Source: Vogesella aquatica
GTDB lineage: Bacteria > Pseudomonadota > Gammaproteobacteria > Burkholderiales > Chromobacteriaceae
Reading direction: 5' to 3'
DNA: 64,000 nt
Assembly: GCF_028548455.1 (NCBI RefSeq)
Contig: NZ_JAQQLF010000006.1
Coordinates: 157,261 to 221,260 of the forward strand
Position 1 is the stretch's first letter, and every line of letters starts with the position of its first letter. Below are positions 7,775-16,274 of the stretch, in pieces. The notes below the pieces were generated by a model. It worked only from the letters and a program-made list of their open reading frames with translations. It was not told the origin of the DNA and searched no databases. A program made the translations under genes and the position numbers.

Positions 7775-8749
7775 CTAGCCGCCGGTCATCGACATGAAGC
7801 GCACCACGCGCTGTGGCTGCGCGATGAACTCGTGCTTTTCCGGCTTCAGCTCGATGGCGCTGCGGATGGCGGCTTCCAGCTCGGCGTCGCTACAGCCATC
7901 GCGCAGCAGCGGGCGCAGCTCACAGCGCTCTTCCTGCCCCAGACACATGTATAGCGTGCCGTCTACCGACAGCCGCACACGGTTGCAGGTAGCGCAAAAA
8001 TGCTGCGACATCGGGGTAATCAGGCCAAGGGTAAAGCCGCCATCGGCGCTTTCCCAGTAGCGGGCCGGGCCGCCGCCCAGGGTTTTGCACGTTGGCCGCA
8101 GGTCAAAGCGCTGTTGCAGCTGCGCCAGCGTGTGCTGCAGGTTAAGCCCCTGCGTATGCTGCCCGGTGCTGCCCATGGGCATGGCCTCGATCAGGCGCAG
8201 GATCAGGCCGTTTTCGATACAGAATGCCACCATGGGTTCGATATCGGCGTCGTTGACGCCGGCGATGGGTACCATATTGATCTTGATGCGCTCAAAACCC
8301 GCCTCGCGCGCGGCGCGCAGGCCGTCCAGCACCTTGGGCAGGCTATGGCTGCCGGTGATGTCGTGTACGCAGTCTTCGCGCAGCGAGTCCAGGCTCACGT
8401 TCAGCCGGCGTACCCCGGCGTGGTGCAGGGCGTGGGCGTGTTCGGCCAGCTGGGTGGCGTTGGTGGATAGCGACAGGTCTTCGACACCTGGCAGGGCAGA
8501 CAGGCTGGCAGCCAGGGCGGGCAGGTTGCGGCGCAGCAGCGGTTCGCCACCTGTGAGGCGAAAGCGGCGGGTGCCGAGCCGGGCAAAGGCTGCCACCACG
8601 CGCTCGATTTCGTTGAAGCTTAGCCAGTTGGCCGGCTCCTCAAAACCCTTGAAACCCTTGGGAATACAGTAGCTGCAGCGCAGGTCGCAGCGGTCGGTAA
8701 CCGACAGGCGAAGGTAATCGATGGTGCGGCCGAAGCGGTCTGACAACAT
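7775..8749 (-). CDS. moaA: GTP 3',8-cyclase MoaA (molybdenum cofactor biosynthesis)
   Basis: MoaA is a radical-SAM enzyme that starts molybdopterin synthesis from GTP. The 324-residue protein has the radical-SAM cluster motif C21-DLR-C25-SY-C28, the SAM motif LTGGEPLLR, and the C-terminal cluster cysteines in FCATCNRVRLS and MCLG. It ends in the MTGG tail required for activity in the family (Gly-Gly end). Length is normal. The ATG at 8749 fits the family N-terminus (LSDRFGRTIDYLRLSVTDRC). Upstream, on the minus strand, stands a good sigma-54-type promoter (8791-8806) with two repeated regulator sites further up. Confidence 0.93.
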   Translation of the reverse strand: MLSDRFGRTIDYLRLSVTDRCDLRCSYCIPKGFKGFEEPANWLSFNEIERVVAAFARLGTRRFRLTGGEPLLRRNLPALAASLSALPGVEDLSLSTNATQLAEHAHALHHAGVRRLNVSLDSLREDCVHDITGSHSLPKVLDGLRAAREAGFERIKINMVPIAGVNDADIEPMVAFCIENGLILRLIEAMPMGSTGQHTQGLNLQHTLAQLQQRFDLRPTCKTLGGGPARYWESADGGFTLGLITPMSQHFCATCNRVRLSVDGTLYMCLGQEERCELRPLLRDGCSDAELEAAIRSAIELKPEKHEFIAQPQRVVRFMSMTGG

Positions 8750-8790
8750 GGGGCATTCCCGTGGGTGAGTGCTGGGTAAGGCCATGTCTA

Positions 8791-8806
8791 AGCAAATGGC
8801 CTGCCA
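8791..8806 (-). promoter_or_regulatory. Sigma-54-type promoter of moaA
   Basis: On the minus strand the sequence TGGCAGGCCATTTGCT fits TGGCAC-N5-TTGCW with one mismatch and keeps the GG-N10-GC spacing. Transcription would start near 8780, giving a leader of about 30 bases to the moaA ATG. Confidence 0.7.
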
Positions 8807-8902
8807 GCTGTGGCTGCAGGTGGCAAGGTTGGCCGCAGCCACGGCTGGTGCGGTGCCTGCCTGCTTTGGTCGGTGCAGGCTGCCGATATCTTACGCCGAC
8901 AG

Positions 8903-8945
8903 TGCGACTTTCTGTCCCTGGCGCTAGTGACTGCGACATTTTGTC
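8903..8945. promoter_or_regulatory. Tandem TGCGAC-N4-TGTC sites upstream of moaA
   Basis: TGCGACTTTCTGTC (8903-8916) and TGCGACATTTTGTC (8932-8945) are direct repeats 29 bases apart. They lie about 100-140 bases upstream of the moaA sigma-54-type promoter, the usual place for an enhancer-binding activator. The same site occurs before fdoG at 27685. Confidence 0.6.
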
Positions 8946-8966
8946 TGTGCGGTGGTGCCCCAGGCA

Positions 8967-8997
8967 ATAAAAGAAAAAGCCTGCTCGTGGCAGGCTT
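8967..8997 (-). terminator. Terminator of puuC
   Basis: Read on the minus strand, AAGCCTGC and GCAGGCTT form a stem followed by TTTCTTTTATT. It lies just after the puuC stop codon. Confidence 0.85.
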
Positions 8998-9020
8998 GGT
9001 TTGGTCGGGAGCAGGCGCTG

Positions 9021-10508
9021 TTACAGCTTGATCAGCGTAGACTTGAGCTCGGTGTACTTTTCCAGCGCGTGCAGCGATTTATCGCGGCCATTGCCGGACT
9101 GCTTGAAGCCGCCGAACGGGAAGTTCATGTCACCGCCCTCGTCGTAGCAGTTCACCCATACGGTGCCGGCGCGCAGGCGGCGCGATACCTGGTGCGCGGT
9201 GCTGACATTGCTGGTCCACACCGCGGCCGCCAGGCCGTATTCGGTATCGTTGGCAATGCGGATGGCTTCTTCCACGTCGCTGAAGGTGATGATGGACAGT
9301 ACCGGGCCAAAGATTTCCTCGCGGCAGATGGTCATGTCCGGGCGCGGGCACACAAAGGCGGTAGGCTCGATAAACAGGCCTTCGTCAGTGCGGGTGGCGT
9401 TACCGCCGCAGACCAGCTCGCAGTCTTCCTCGCGCGCCTTGGCGATGTAGCCCAGCACCTTGTCGTACTGGACGCGGTCCACAATGGCACCCATGCTGGT
9501 GGCCGGGTCCAGCGGGTCGGCCGGCTGGTAGGCAGCAGCGGCTTTCTTGAACTCGGCCAGGAAGGCGTCCTTGATGTCTTTGTGCAACAGCAGGCGCGAG
9601 CCGGCGGTACACATTTCGCCCATATTGTAGAAGATGGCACCGGCAGCGGTGCGCGCGGCACGGCCGATGTCCGGGCAGTCTGCCAGTACGATATTGGGCG
9701 ATTTGCCGCCCAGCTCCAGCCAGGAGCGCTTGAGGTTGGACTGCGCGGCAGCGGTGGCAATCAGTTTGCCCACACCGGTGGAGCCGGTAAAGGCAATGCA
9801 GTCGATGTCCATATGCTGTGCCAGCGCCTGGCCCACGTCGCCCGCGCCAGGCAATACCTGGAATACGCCGTCCGGCATGCCGGCCTCTTTGGCCAGTGCG
9901 GCCAACTTGATGGCGGTAAGCGGCGACTTTTCCGATGGTTTCAGGATCACGGCGTTACCGGCAGCCAGTGCCGGGCCGAATTTCCAGCTGGCCATCAGGA
10001 TGGGGAAGTTCCACGGCACCACAGCGGCTACCACACCAATGGCCTCGCGCGATACCAGGCCCACCAGTTTGGGGTCTACCGGGGCCACTTCGCCGCCGAT
10101 CTTGTCGATCGCTTCGGCAAACCATTCCACGCAATACGCGGCACCGGGCACATCCACGGTGGTGGTGTCGCCGATGGGTTTGCCGGCGTCCAGCGTTTCC
10201 AGCAGGGCCAGTTCGTCGCCATGCTGGCGGATCAGTGCGGCAAAGCGCTTCAGAATGCGGCCGCGAGCCAGCGGTGCCAGCCCGGACCAGTTGCCACTTT
10301 CAAATACGCGCCGTGCAGCGGCGACAGCTTGCGCCACTTCGGCGGTGCCAGCCCAGCTGATGGTGGCGAGTTTGTCGCCGGTTGCCGGGTTGATACAGTC
10401 GAATGTGCGCCCGTCCGCAGCGGTGACGTACTGGCCATCCACGAAGGCGCGGCCCTCGATGGTGATCTGGCCGGAAAGGGCTTTCCATTCTGCATGGGTG
10501 CGAGCCAT
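9021..10508 (-). CDS. puuC: Gamma-glutamyl-gamma-aminobutyraldehyde dehydrogenase PuuC-type
   Basis: A 495-residue NAD(P)-dependent aldehyde dehydrogenase. It has the cofactor motif FTGSTGVGKLI, the catalytic glutamate in LELGGKSP and the catalytic cysteine in NMGEMCTAGSR. In putrescine breakdown it oxidises the aldehyde formed from gamma-glutamylputrescine; related enzymes also act on 4-aminobutanal. Its place beside puuR and across from puuD-puuA-spuC supports this role. The start at 10508 has GAGGAG upstream, and the gene follows puuR by 47 bases on the same strand. Confidence 0.88.
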   Translation of the reverse strand: MARTHAEWKALSGQITIEGRAFVDGQYVTAADGRTFDCINPATGDKLATISWAGTAEVAQAVAAARRVFESGNWSGLAPLARGRILKRFAALIRQHGDELALLETLDAGKPIGDTTTVDVPGAAYCVEWFAEAIDKIGGEVAPVDPKLVGLVSREAIGVVAAVVPWNFPILMASWKFGPALAAGNAVILKPSEKSPLTAIKLAALAKEAGMPDGVFQVLPGAGDVGQALAQHMDIDCIAFTGSTGVGKLIATAAAQSNLKRSWLELGGKSPNIVLADCPDIGRAARTAAGAIFYNMGEMCTAGSRLLLHKDIKDAFLAEFKKAAAAYQPADPLDPATSMGAIVDRVQYDKVLGYIAKAREEDCELVCGGNATRTDEGLFIEPTAFVCPRPDMTICREEIFGPVLSIITFSDVEEAIRIANDTEYGLAAAVWTSNVSTAHQVSRRLRAGTVWVNCYDEGGDMNFPFGGFKQSGNGRDKSLHALEKYTELKSTLIKL

Positions 10509-10555
10509 GGTGTTTCTCCTCTGTAGTATCGGGTTCGCCCCGCTTGGGAGGCGAT

Positions 10556-11101
10556 TTAGAACGTTGGCGGGGAGCTTGCGCTCACAATTTCACAGGTGTC
10601 GTTGCCAACGTTGCGAAAACGGTGTGGCTGCTTGCTGTCGAAATAGTAGGCATCGCCCGGGCCCAGTACGCGTACGTCGCTGCCCACGGTGATTTCTACC
10701 TCCCCCTTCAATATCACGCCGCCTTCCTGGCCTTCGTGTACCAGCATGTCGGGGCCGGTGTCGGCGCCTGGCTGGTATACCTCGCGCAGGATGGCAATGT
10801 CGCGCCGCTCGTGCGCTGTACCTACTAGCAGCAACTGGATTTGATCATTACCCAGGTTGGGTAATTCGTCGCTGGTGTAAAATACATGCGCTTGTTGCGG
10901 CTCGGTGTCGAAGGTGAAGAAGTCCGACAAGGTCATTGGCATGCCTTCCAGTACCTTGCGCAGCGAGCTGATGGAAGGGCTGACACGGTTTTGTTCGATC
11001 AGCGAGATCGTGCCGTTTGTCACCCCAGCCCGTTTGGCCAGTTCGCGCTGGGAAAGCCCCATGCGTTCGCGAACCATCCTGAGTCGTGCACCAACATCCA
11101 T
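10556..11101 (-). CDS. puuR: XRE-cupin regulator PuuR
   Basis: The 181-residue protein has an N-terminal helix-turn-helix (ARLRMVRERMGLSQRELAKR and GVTNGTISLIEQN, residues about 4-40) and a C-terminal cupin sensor domain (GGVILKGEVEITVG, GDAYYFDSKQPHRFRN). This layout and length match PuuR, the putrescine-responsive repressor of puu genes. The start at 11101 is family-like and has AGGAAC upstream; the frame extends further without family likeness. It is transcribed away from the ald-puuDA-spuC operon, so it probably controls both directions through the 211-base shared region. Confidence 0.88.
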   Translation of the reverse strand: MDVGARLRMVRERMGLSQRELAKRAGVTNGTISLIEQNRVSPSISSLRKVLEGMPMTLSDFFTFDTEPQQAHVFYTSDELPNLGNDQIQLLLVGTAHERRDIAILREVYQPGADTGPDMLVHEGQEGGVILKGEVEITVGSDVRVLGPGDAYYFDSKQPHRFRNVGNDTCEIVSASSPPTF

Positions 11102-11151
11102 ATGTTCCTGTCCAATCCAAATGTTAATAATTTTAGACGTTCGATGATAAG

Positions 11152-11231
11152 GATTTTGACCACTTTTTACTGCACTGCTGCGCTGCAAAATCGAAATTTC
11201 TTTGCAAGGTGTGCAAGTTATAGTCAAAATC
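11152..11231. promoter_or_regulatory. Paired inverted operator half-sites in the puuR-ald divergent region
   Basis: GATTTTGAC (11152-11160) and GTCAAAATC (11223-11231) are perfect inverted copies separated by 62 bases. They are related to the AT-rich GGTCAAAATA-type half of the E. coli PuuR box. They lie between the divergent starts and may let PuuR bridge both promoters. Confidence 0.5.
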
Positions 11232-11311
11232 AGTGTGTGACTGCAAGCTTGTTGTAGATTTTTTTAAACAATTGCTGCTAATTATTCACGACACCACCAA
11301 AGGAGTCAGCT

Positions 11312-12436
11312 ATGTTAATCGGCGTTCCGAAGGAGATCAAAAATCATGAGTACCGCGTGGGCCTTACGCCCTCCGGTGTGCGTGAGTTGGTGGCCGCCGG
11401 CCACAAGGTGATTGTGCAAAGTCAGGCTGGCCTGGCAATCGGTTTTACCGATGAGCACTACCTGCAGGCCGGGGCCGGCATTGCCGCCCGTGCCGACGAG
11501 GTGTTTGCCCAGGCAGAAATGATCATCAAGGTAAAAGAGCCACAGCCGGTGGAGTGTCGCATGTTACGCCCCGGGCAGCTGCTGTTTACCTATTTGCACC
11601 TGGCACCGGACCCGGAGCAAACGCGCCTGCTGCTGGAATCGGGCGCGGTGGCCATCGCCTACGAAACGGTCACCGACGAGCGTGGCGGCCTGCCGCTGCT
11701 GGCGCCGATGTCCGAGGTAGCAGGGCGCATGGCGATTCAGGCCGGCGCGCATGCACTGGAAAAAGCGCAAGGCGGCCGTGGCGTGCTGCTGGGCGGTGTG
11801 CCCGGTGTGGCACCGGCCCGGGTGGTGGTGATCGGCGGCGGGGTGGTGGGCTTGAATGCGGCGCGCATGGCGATGGGGCTGGGGGCGGATGTCACCATTC
11901 TGGATAAATCGCTGGCGCGCTTGAAAGAGATAGACATGGTATTTGGCGGGCGTATCAAAACGCTGATGTCCAATGCGGCCAACATCGAAGACAGTATCCG
12001 CGAGGCGGACGTGATAGTCGGCGCGGTGCTGATACCGGGTGCCGCGGCGCCCAAGCTGGTGAGTCGTGCCATGCTCAAGCACCTGAAGCCGGGTGCGGTA
12101 CTGGTGGATGTAGCCATTGACCAGGGCGGCTGCTTTGAAACCAGCCGTGCCACCACGCACCAGGACCCCACCTATATTGTGGATGGCATCGTGCACTACT
12201 GCGTGGCCAATATGCCGGGCGGTGTTGCAAGAACCGCCACCATGGCGCTGACCAACGCCACCTTGCCGTATGCGCTGGAACTGGCGGGCAAGGGCTGGGT
12301 ACAGGCGGTGACGGATAACGAACACCTGCGTCACGGCCTGAATGTCTGCCGTGGCAAGGTAACCCACGCTGCGGTGGCGCAGGCCCTGGGCTACGACTAT
12401 GTCGAGCCACTGGCCGCTGCCCGGGCAGCGTACTGA
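11312..12436 (+). CDS. ald: Alanine dehydrogenase
   Basis: Ald interconverts L-alanine and pyruvate plus ammonia using NAD. The 374-residue protein has the full family length, the signature [18 protein letters not shown], the catalytic Lys75 (IKVKEP) and His96 (YLHLAP), and the NAD-binding motif [21 protein letters not shown]. It heads the operon with puuD (14-base gap). Its position suggests it recycles alanine made by the SpuC aminotransferase back to pyruvate. A strong ribosome site (AAAGGAG) precedes the ATG. Confidence 0.95.
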   Translation: MLIGVPKEIKNHEYRVGLTPSGVRELVAAGHKVIVQSQAGLAIGFTDEHYLQAGAGIAARADEVFAQAEMIIKVKEPQPVECRMLRPGQLLFTYLHLAPDPEQTRLLLESGAVAIAYETVTDERGGLPLLAPMSEVAGRMAIQAGAHALEKAQGGRGVLLGGVPGVAPARVVVIGGGVVGLNAARMAMGLGADVTILDKSLARLKEIDMVFGGRIKTLMSNAANIEDSIREADVIVGAVLIPGAAAPKLVSRAMLKHLKPGAVLVDVAIDQGGCFETSRATTHQDPTYIVDGIVHYCVANMPGGVARTATMALTNATLPYALELAGKGWVQAVTDNEHLRHGLNVCRGKVTHAAVAQALGYDYVEPLAAARAAY

Positions 12437-12450
12437 CAAACGAGGAAATC

Positions 12451-13206
12451 ATGTTGCAACCCATTATCGGGATACCGTGCGACGTCAAGCAGATCGGCTT
12501 GTTTCCGTTTCACGCGGTAGGTGAGAAGTACATCACCGCCGCCGTGGGCGGGGCCGGTGGCGTGGCCATCCTTATCCCTTCGCTGGGCGATGCCAGCCAG
12601 CTGCGCGCCATTGTCGACCTGGTGGACGGCATTCTGCTGCCGGGTTCGCCATCCAATGTGGAGCCGCACCACTATCAGGGCGAGCCCAGCCGTGAGGGTA
12701 CGCTGCACGACAAGGCGCGCGACGCCACCACGCTGCCGTTGATCGACATGCTGGTAAAAGAAGGCGTGCCACTGTTGGGTATCTGCCGCGGCTTCCAGGA
12801 GATCAATGTGGTGATGGGCGGCGAGCTGCACCAGCACGTGCAGGAAGTGCCGGGGCTGCACGACCACCGCGAGCCGGATACGCAAGACCTGGACCACATG
12901 TACGGCCCGGCGCACCCGGTAAGCTTGGCCGCAGGCAGCTGGCTGCAGGGCTGGCTGGGCTGTGACAGCGTGCAGGTGAACTCCATTCACCAGCAAGGCA
13001 TCAAGCGCCTGGCCGATGGCCTGGTGGCCGAGGCGCTGGCCGAAGACGGCCTGGTAGAAGCGTATCGCTTTGACAAGGCCCCCGGTTTTGCCTACGCCGT
13101 ACAGTGGCACCCGGAATGGAAATACTGGGACAACAAGGCTTCACAAGCGATTTTCAAGGCTTTCGGCGACGCTTGCCGAGAGCGCCGTATGCGTCGAAAC
13201 CAATAG
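12451..13206 (+). CDS. puuD: Gamma-glutamyl-gamma-aminobutyrate hydrolase PuuD
   Basis: A 251-residue class I glutamine-amidotransferase-like peptidase (C26). The nucleophile is Cys112 in LLGICRGFQEINV, and the partner His and Glu are in VQWHPEW. It removes glutamate from gamma-glutamyl-GABA to release GABA in the glutamylated putrescine pathway. It follows ald by 14 bases and precedes puuA by 54 bases with AGAGGAAA before the puuA start. Confidence 0.93.
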   Translation: MLQPIIGIPCDVKQIGLFPFHAVGEKYITAAVGGAGGVAILIPSLGDASQLRAIVDLVDGILLPGSPSNVEPHHYQGEPSREGTLHDKARDATTLPLIDMLVKEGVPLLGICRGFQEINVVMGGELHQHVQEVPGLHDHREPDTQDLDHMYGPAHPVSLAAGSWLQGWLGCDSVQVNSIHQQGIKRLADGLVAEALAEDGLVEAYRFDKAPGFAYAVQWHPEWKYWDNKASQAIFKAFGDACRERRMRRNQ

Positions 13207-13260
13207 ACGTGTACTCGGCAAACCCTTCCGGCATAGACCGGAAAATAGAGGAAATGCATC

Positions 13261-14595
13261 ATGAGTCACCAAATGTTTGAATGGCTGCGCGAGCACCGTA
13301 TTACCGAGATGGAGTGCATTGTGCCGGATATGACCGGCGTGGCACGCGGCAAGATCGTTCCGAAAGACAAGTTCGTTTCCGAGTCGGAAATGCGCTTGCC
13401 GGAGGCGGTACTGATCCAGACCGTTACCGGCGACTACCCCGACGACAGCATGCTGGACCTGACCGACCCGGACATGGTACTGCTGCCCGACCCCAACACC
13501 CTGCGCTACGTGCCATGGGCCACCGACCCTACCGCCCAGCTGATTTACGACGCCTTCCGCGCCGATGGCCAGCCGGTAGAAGTGGCACCGCGTAACGTAC
13601 TGCGCCGCGTACTGAAGATGTACGAAGACAAGGGCTGGGCACCGGTGGTGGCGCCGGAGATGGAGTTCTACCTGCTGTCGCCCAACCCGGACCCGGACAT
13701 CCCGCTGGCACCACCTATCGGCCGTACCGGCCGCGCCGAATTCGGCCGCCGCTCCTACGCCATCGATGCGGTAAACGAGTTCGACCCGCTGTTTGAAGAC
13801 ATTTATGACTATTGCCACGCCCAGAACCTGGAAGTGGACACGCTGATTCACGAAATCGGCACCGCGCAGATGGAAATCAACTTCCTGCACGGTAATGCGC
13901 TGGACCTGTGCGACCAGGTATTCCTGTTCAAGCGTACAGTGCGCGAAGCCGCCTTCCGCCATAATATGTATGCCACATTCATGGCCAAGCCGATGGAAGG
14001 CGAGCCGGGCAGCGCGATGCACATCCACCAGAGCGTGGCCAGCATCGAAACCGGCAAGAACATTTTCAGCAACCCGGACGGCAGCACCTCCGATGACTTC
14101 CTGCACTTCATCGGCGGTTTGCAGCACTACCTGCCGGAATGCATGCCGTTCTTCGCGCCGTACGTCAACAGCTACCGCCGTCTGTCGCGCTACACCGCTG
14201 CGCCGACCAACGTGGAGTGGGGCTACGACAACCGCACCGTGGGCCTGCGCGTACCGCACTCGTCCCCGGCTGCGCGCCGCGTGGAAAACCGCGTACCGGG
14301 CGTGGACGTGAACCCGTACATTGCCATGGCGGCCACCCTGGCCTGCGGTTACCTGGGCATGGTGAACAAGATCAAGCCGCGCGACCCGCTGTCCAGCGAT
14401 GCTTACGAGCTGCCGTTCCAGTTCCCGCACGGCACCGAAGAAGCGCTGGTGCGCCTGAAAAACTGCAGTGACATCGCCGAGATTCTTGGCCCGCGCTTCG
14501 TGAAAATGTATGTGGGTATGAAGGAGAAGGAATTCTCCGAGTACTTCCGCGTGATCAGCCCGTGGGAACGCAAATTCCTGCTGCTGCACGTGTAA
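13261..14595 (+). CDS. puuA: Gamma-glutamylputrescine synthetase PuuA
   Basis: The 444-residue protein belongs to the glutamine synthetase fold. It begins with a region ending in CIVPDMTGVARGKIVPK, has the metal-binding block EMEFYLLSP, the His-containing MHIHQSVAS and the nucleotide block APTNVEWGYDNRTVGLRVP. PuuA uses ATP to couple glutamate to putrescine. The partner enzymes PuuC and PuuD are in the same locus; the oxidase PuuB is not in the window. Confidence 0.93.
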   Translation: MSHQMFEWLREHRITEMECIVPDMTGVARGKIVPKDKFVSESEMRLPEAVLIQTVTGDYPDDSMLDLTDPDMVLLPDPNTLRYVPWATDPTAQLIYDAFRADGQPVEVAPRNVLRRVLKMYEDKGWAPVVAPEMEFYLLSPNPDPDIPLAPPIGRTGRAEFGRRSYAIDAVNEFDPLFEDIYDYCHAQNLEVDTLIHEIGTAQMEINFLHGNALDLCDQVFLFKRTVREAAFRHNMYATFMAKPMEGEPGSAMHIHQSVASIETGKNIFSNPDGSTSDDFLHFIGGLQHYLPECMPFFAPYVNSYRRLSRYTAAPTNVEWGYDNRTVGLRVPHSSPAARRVENRVPGVDVNPYIAMAATLACGYLGMVNKIKPRDPLSSDAYELPFQFPHGTEEALVRLKNCSDIAEILGPRFVKMYVGMKEKEFSEYFRVISPWERKFLLLHV

Positions 14596-14620
14596 CACCA
14601 TAACGACAACAACGCATGCT

Positions 14621-14654
14621 ACCGCCTGCGGCCAACCTTGGTGCCGCAGGCGGT
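14621..14654. promoter_or_regulatory. Intercistronic hairpin between puuA and spuC
   Basis: ACCGCCTGCGGC and GCCGCAGGCGGT are perfect 12-base inverted arms around a 10-base loop, followed by GTTT. A GCGGCCAACC copy spans arm and loop. It ends eight bases before the spuC ribosome site and could attenuate or stabilise the message. Confidence 0.6.
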
Positions 14655-14672
14655 GTTTACCGGAGAGTAGAA

Positions 14673-16052
14673 ATGACGCAGCAACGTAACACCGCAGCCT
14701 GGCGCGAGATGGATGCCGCTCACCACCTGCACCCCTTTACCGACACCGCTTCGCTGAACGAGCAGGGCGTGCGCATGATTACCCGTGCGGACGGCATTTA
14801 CCTGTGGGATAGCGAAGGCAACAAGATCATGGACGGCATGGCCGGCCTGTGGTGCGTGAACATCGGCTACGGCCGCAAGGACCTGTCCGACGTGGCCAAG
14901 CGCCAGATGGACGAGCTGGCTTATTACAATACTTTCTTCAAGACCTCCCACCCGGCGGTGGTAGAGCTGTCGCACCTGCTGGCCGAAGTTGCCCCGCAGG
15001 GTTTCGACCACGTGTTCTACACCAACTCCGGCTCCGAGTCGGTAGATACCATGATCCGCATGGTGCGCCGCTACTGGGACGTGAAGGGCAAGCCAGAGAA
15101 GAAAACCCTGATCGGCCGCTGGAACGGCTACCACGGCTCCACCATCGGTGGCGCCAGCCTGGGTGGCATGAGCTATATGCACGAGCAGGGCGATCTGCCG
15201 ATTCCCGGCATCGTGCACGTTGAACAGCCGTGGTACTACAAACACGGCAAGGACATGACCCCGGAAGAGTTCGGCGTAGCTGCCGCGCGCTGGATCGAGG
15301 AAAAAATCCTGGAAGTCGGCGCTGACAAGATTGCGGCCTTTGTGGGCGAGCCTATCCAGGGCGCCGGCGGCGTGATTGTGCCGCCGTCTACCTACTGGCC
15401 GGAAGTACAGCGCATCTGCCGCCAGTACGACATCCTGCTGGTGGCCGACGAAGTCATCTGCGGCTTTGGCCGCACCGGCGAATGGTTCGGCCAGACGCAT
15501 TTCGGCTTCCAGCCGGACATCTTCACTACCGCCAAAGGCCTGTCGTCCGGCTATCTGCCTATCGGTGCCGTGTTCGTGAACGACGAAGTGGCCAGCACCC
15601 TGGCTGCCGGTGGCGATTTCAACCACGGCTTTACCTATAGCGGCCACCCGGTTGCCGCCGCCGTGGCGCACGCCAACGTGAAAGCCCTGCGCGACGAAGG
15701 CATCGTACAGCGCGTGAAAGAAGACATCGGCCCGTACATGCAACAGCGCTGGCGCGAAACCTTCAGCCAGTTCGAACACGTGGACGACATCCGCGGCGTA
15801 GGCCTGATCCAGGCGTTTACCCTGGTGAAAAACAAAGCCACGCGCGAGCTGTTCGACAACTGGGGCGAGATCGGCCTGATGTGCCGTGACATCTTCTTTG
15901 CCAATAACCTGATCATGCGTGCCTGCGGCGACCATATTGTGTCGGCACCGCCGCTGGTGATCAGCAAGGCCGAGGTAGACCAGATGATCGATACGGCCGC
16001 GCGTTGCATGGCCGAGTTCGAGCGCCAGCTGAAGGCAAAAGGCCTGGCCTGA
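14673..16052 (+). CDS. spuC: Putrescine/polyamine--pyruvate aminotransferase SpuC
   Basis: A 459-residue class III PLP aminotransferase. It shows the N-terminal HHLHPFTD, the PLP-phosphate block YTNSGSESVDTMIRM, the aspartate in LLVADEVICGFGRTG and the Schiff-base lysine in TTAKGLSSGYLP. SpuC moves the amino group of putrescine to pyruvate, giving 4-aminobutanal and alanine. The start at 14673 is set by GGAGAG eight bases upstream; the open frame before it covers the hairpin. It is the last gene of the operon. Confidence 0.92.
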   Translation: MTQQRNTAAWREMDAAHHLHPFTDTASLNEQGVRMITRADGIYLWDSEGNKIMDGMAGLWCVNIGYGRKDLSDVAKRQMDELAYYNTFFKTSHPAVVELSHLLAEVAPQGFDHVFYTNSGSESVDTMIRMVRRYWDVKGKPEKKTLIGRWNGYHGSTIGGASLGGMSYMHEQGDLPIPGIVHVEQPWYYKHGKDMTPEEFGVAAARWIEEKILEVGADKIAAFVGEPIQGAGGVIVPPSTYWPEVQRICRQYDILLVADEVICGFGRTGEWFGQTHFGFQPDIFTTAKGLSSGYLPIGAVFVNDEVASTLAAGGDFNHGFTYSGHPVAAAVAHANVKALRDEGIVQRVKEDIGPYMQQRWRETFSQFEHVDDIRGVGLIQAFTLVKNKATRELFDNWGEIGLMCRDIFFANNLIMRACGDHIVSAPPLVISKAEVDQMIDTAARCMAEFERQLKAKGLA

Positions 16053-16068
16053 GCCGCCCGCGGCTAGC

Positions 16069-16096
16069 AAAAAACCCGCTGCGGCGGGTTTTTTGC
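16069..16096 (+). terminator. Terminator of the ald-puuD-puuA-spuC operon
   Basis: AAAACCCGC and GCGGGTTTT pair tightly with a run of six T following, about 20 bases after the spuC stop codon. Confidence 0.9.
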
Positions 16097-16274
16097 CGTT
16101 TGGTCGCGCCGCGCATGCCGAGTGGCAGTGGCAAGGCAGCACAGCAGCTGCAAGTCATGTAGTAAGATAAGGGTTGGCCGCACGCAGTAAGTGGCGGCAG
16201 TGTTTAACCATACCGACGGGCATGCCGGCCAGCGCCGCGCCCGCCGTTTACCCGCGATAACAAGGGCTGCAAGC

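Noticed and set aside
8750..8960. Possible molybdenum cofactor riboswitch in the moaA leader
   Set aside because: The sigma-54-type promoter lies only about 40 bases from the start codon, leaving a leader too short for this riboswitch, and its conserved core was not seen.
8952..10526. A 524-codon plus-strand frame opposite puuC
   Set aside because: It lies wholly over a confident aldehyde dehydrogenase gene and has no recognisable protein features.
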